Positions 11,539-13,556 of a stretch of DNA of 13,556 bases are shown piece by piece (position 1 is the first letter of the stretch; each line of letters opens with the position of its first letter). This stretch comes from Bacillota bacterium. Lineage in GTDB: Bacteria > Bacillota > Bacilli > Alicyclobacillales > SLC66. The notes under the pieces were generated by a model. It was not told the DNA's origin and searched no databases. It saw only the letters and a list, made by a program, of their open reading frames with translations. The position numbers were made by a program, and so were the translations under genes. Where the stretch lies: NCBI GenBank assembly GCA_021797415.1, contig JAJZZT010000502.1, positions 1 to 13,556 of the forward strand, read 5' to 3'.

Positions 11539-13556
11539 ATGCACAGCGACGCCGGCCATTACTCCCGTCTCACCCGCATCAGCACCGTTGTGAATTCCCA
11601 GATGAGCCTGCGCGGGATTCTGGAAAACGTGGTGGCCGCCATCTCGGAAGAGCTTGTGCGATGCAATTCCGTCGGGATCTATCTGCCGCAAATCGACGGT
11701 TCGTTTCGCGGTTATGTGGGGAAACCCGAACAGATGGACGGCTTCATGCTGGAAGAGATGGTTGTCGATCCGAAGGTGGACAAACTGGCGGAAAAGATCA
11801 TCGAGACGCGGCAGAGCGTGTACATACCGGATACCGCATACAGCGCGCTGCCCGATCCGCTGCCGGTGAAGATGTTTGCGATCAAGTCGCTGCTCGGATT
11901 GCCCATCGCGTTTGAAGACGAGCTGTTCGGCCTGGTTTTCGCATTCAACTCGGGTGACCCCATGTGCCTGACACCCGCCGAGATCCAGGTGGTTGAGGCG
12001 TATGTCAACATGGCCGCGGTGGCCATCCGCCATGCGACTCTGTTTCAGCAAAAGCAGTGGCTGCTCGACGCAGGGAAGGAGCTGTCGCTGTGCAAGACGA
12101 CGAGGGAAGCGGTCGCGACGTGTTTTCGTTTTCTGGACCGGGCGATTGACAACGCGAATGCGGCCATCCATCTGTCGGACGGAAGGGGCGGGTTTTTCCC
12201 GCTCGCGCTGAACGAGGGGAGCGAGTGGAGCGAAGCTCAGTGGCGCGATACGCACGGGCACGTGCGCGTGGATTTTTCCCGCGATCCGGTGTTCCGGCAC
12301 GTGATTGAGACGAAGCGGCCGCTGGTGATACCGGATGTGCGGCTGGACCTGCGGCCGAACGCCGACGCATGCCGGGAGTTCGGCATCCGCTCGCTTTTTG
12401 TGCTGCCGCTCATCGCCGCGGGCGAGGTGCTGGGCATCATCGGCATTCCCACGCTGGGGACGGCCAGGAACTATACGGACGCGGAGGTGGAACTCGCCGA
12501 GTCGCTGGCGAACGCCACGGCCGCCACACTGTCCGATCTGTGGCGCACGGAACGGCTGGAACAACTGATTCACGCCCGCACGGACGAATTGGCGCAAAAG
12601 AACGACGCCCTCGTGGCCACAGTCGAACAACTGCAGGACCTCACACAGCAACACGACATGATCCTGAATTCTGTGCGAGAGGGCATCTACGGCGTGGATC
12701 TGCAGCGCAATATCACCTTTTGCAACCGGGCCGCGGCCGAAATGGCCGGAGTCGCCGCAAAAGAGGTGATCGGCCGGCGCGACACGGATGTCTTCCAAGA
12801 ACACACCGTATCCCTGCAGGAATTTTTCCATCTGGCCGTCCACGATGTGATGCGGGGGCAGAGCCGGGCGCTGCGGCGCGCGGACGGGACGGTCTTCCTG
12901 ATTGAGCAGAGCGAAAATCCCATCAAGCGACTGGGACGGATTGTCGGCTGGGTTGTCACGTTCCACGACATCACCGAACCGATGAAAATGCAATTGGATA
13001 TCAGGCAACAGGCGTATTACGACGCATTGACGGGCCTGCCCAACCGATTGCACTTCAATGAACAGTTGCGGGTCGCCATCGCGGCGGCGTGTCACGAAGA
13101 GCGGCAACTGGCGGTGATGTTCATCGATCTCGACCAGTTCAAGCGCGTGAACGATACGCTCGGCCACAGCAGCGGCGACATCCTGCTTGCGGGGATGGCG
13201 GTTTTGCTGCGTCAGTGTGTGCGGCCCGGCGACTTTGTCGCCCGCATCGGCGGCGATGAATTTGTGGTCATCGCTCCGTGTCAGGATGCGCGGCATACCG
13301 TCGCCGAGGTGGCGCAACGGATTGTCCTGGAGTTGGAACGGCCGTTTATCATTAGCGAACATAAGTTCTATATCACACCCAGCATTGGCATCAGCGTGTA
13401 TCCGGAAGATGGCGAGGATGTGGAGACACTCGTCAAATATGCGGATATCGCGATGTACCGCAGCAAGGCCAGAGGCGGTCGGAATTTTGCGTTCTACACA
13501 TCTACAATGAAGGATGTTTTGCACAAACAGGTCAATATGGAACGGGATCTGTACCG
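11539..13556 (+). CDS. GAF-GAF-PAS-GGDEF diguanylate cyclase, 3' end missing (probably continues into EAL)
   Basis: The frame is open from the ATG at 11539 (GGAGGAGGAAG about nine bases upstream) to the window end, 672 codons. No signal peptide or membrane segment is seen, so it is a cytoplasmic sensor. Two GAF domains (about residues 20-165 and 180-335) are followed by a coiled linker (340-370). A PAS domain comes next (about 372-480), with ILNSVREGIYGVD and GWVVTFHDITE. The GGDEF domain (about 488-650) has DALTGLPNRLHF, FIDLDQFKRVND, LGHSSGD and an intact catalytic GGDEF at 571-575, which makes cyclic di-GMP from two GTP. The product-inhibition I-site RxxD is present as RPGD at 562-565. The last residues, HKQVNMERDLYR, look like the linker into an EAL phosphodiesterase domain beyond the window. 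An alternative ATG at 11500 lacks a ribosome site. Confidence 0.93.
   Translation, partial: MHSDAGHYSRLTRISTVVNSQMSLRGILENVVAAISEELVRCNSVGIYLPQIDGSFRGYVGKPEQMDGFMLEEMVVDPKVDKLAEKIIETRQSVYIPDTAYSALPDPLPVKMFAIKSLLGLPIAFEDELFGLVFAFNSGDPMCLTPAEIQVVEAYVNMAAVAIRHATLFQQKQWLLDAGKELSLCKTTREAVATCFRFLDRAIDNANAAIHLSDGRGGFFPLALNEGSEWSEAQWRDTHGHVRVDFSRDPVFRHVIETKRPLVIPDVRLDLRPNADACREFGIRSLFVLPLIAAGEVLGIIGIPTLGTARNYTDAEVELAESLANATAATLSDLWRTERLEQLIHARTDELAQKNDALVATVEQLQDLTQQHDMILNSVREGIYGVDLQRNITFCNRAAAEMAGVAAKEVIGRRDTDVFQEHTVSLQEFFHLAVHDVMRGQSRALRRADGTVFLIEQSENPIKRLGRIVGWVVTFHDITEPMKMQLDIRQQAYYDALTGLPNRLHFNEQLRVAIAAACHEERQLAVMFIDLDQFKRVNDTLGHSSGDILLAGMAVLLRQCVRPGDFVARIGGDEFVVIAPCQDARHTVAEVAQRIVLELERPFIISEHKFYITPSIGISVYPEDGEDVETLVKYADIAMYRSKARGGRNFAFYTSTMKDVLHKQVNMERDLY

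Noticed and set aside
11494..13524. 676-codon minus-strand open frame
   Set aside because: It is the antisense shadow of the GAF-GAF-PAS-GGDEF gene. Its translation is His/Arg/Gln-rich with no recognisable domain, whereas the plus strand carries clear motifs.

Overview
The window reads as chromosomal DNA of a GC-rich, Gram-positive (Firmicutes-type) bacterium. The grounds are strong purine-rich Shine-Dalgarno sites before most genes, a DHH-family manganese pyrophosphatase of the Bacillus type, an ECF sigma / zinc anti-sigma pair and a tributyrin-esterase-like hydrolase. A moderately GC-rich Alicyclobacillaceae-like host would fit, but that is inference. The first ~1.2 kb looks lower in GC than the rest.

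Layout. (1) 2-1192 (+): 3' part of a sugar-type ABC solute-binding protein, ending at a perfect 16-bp hairpin. (2) 1193-1588: a gene-poor gap between two convergent genes, with two hairpins and what look like two short gene remnants, one per strand. (3) 1589-3646 (-): a membrane-anchored protein of about ten Asp-box/BNR (YCF48-like) repeats, with a 26-bp direct repeat just upstream. (4) 3991-4200 (+): a 69-residue unknown protein closed by a good intrinsic terminator. (5) 4262-4547: a leader region with a 15-bp tandem repeat array, an inverted repeat and a possible ECF-type promoter. (6) 4548-8301 (+): a tight four-gene unit of ECF sigma factor, zinc-type membrane anti-sigma factor, ABC ATPase and ABC-2 permease. 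(7) 8490-9428 (+): ppaC with its own TATAAT promoter. (8) 9596-10549 (-): aldo/keto reductase. (9) 10723-11499 (+): esterase. (10) 11539 to the window end (+): a GAF-GAF-PAS-GGDEF signalling protein, cut off where an EAL domain would often begin.

How the parts may work together. The sigma, anti-sigma, ATPase and permease genes have short gaps or overlaps (TTGA overlap, then a 32-nt overlap). They most simply form one envelope-signal-responsive exporter module: the anti-sigma factor holds the sigma factor at the membrane until a signal arrives, and the ABC-2 pump is the output. The surrounding non-coding DNA is rich in repeats: a 15-bp array, a dispersed ~19-bp element, a 29-bp direct repeat at the 3' end of the sigma gene, and a 14-bp-stem hairpin inside the start of the ATPase gene. 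This module and its repeats are the most interesting part of the window. The other genes are ordinary housekeeping, metabolic or signalling genes. I found no RNA genes, CRISPR arrays or intact insertion sequences.
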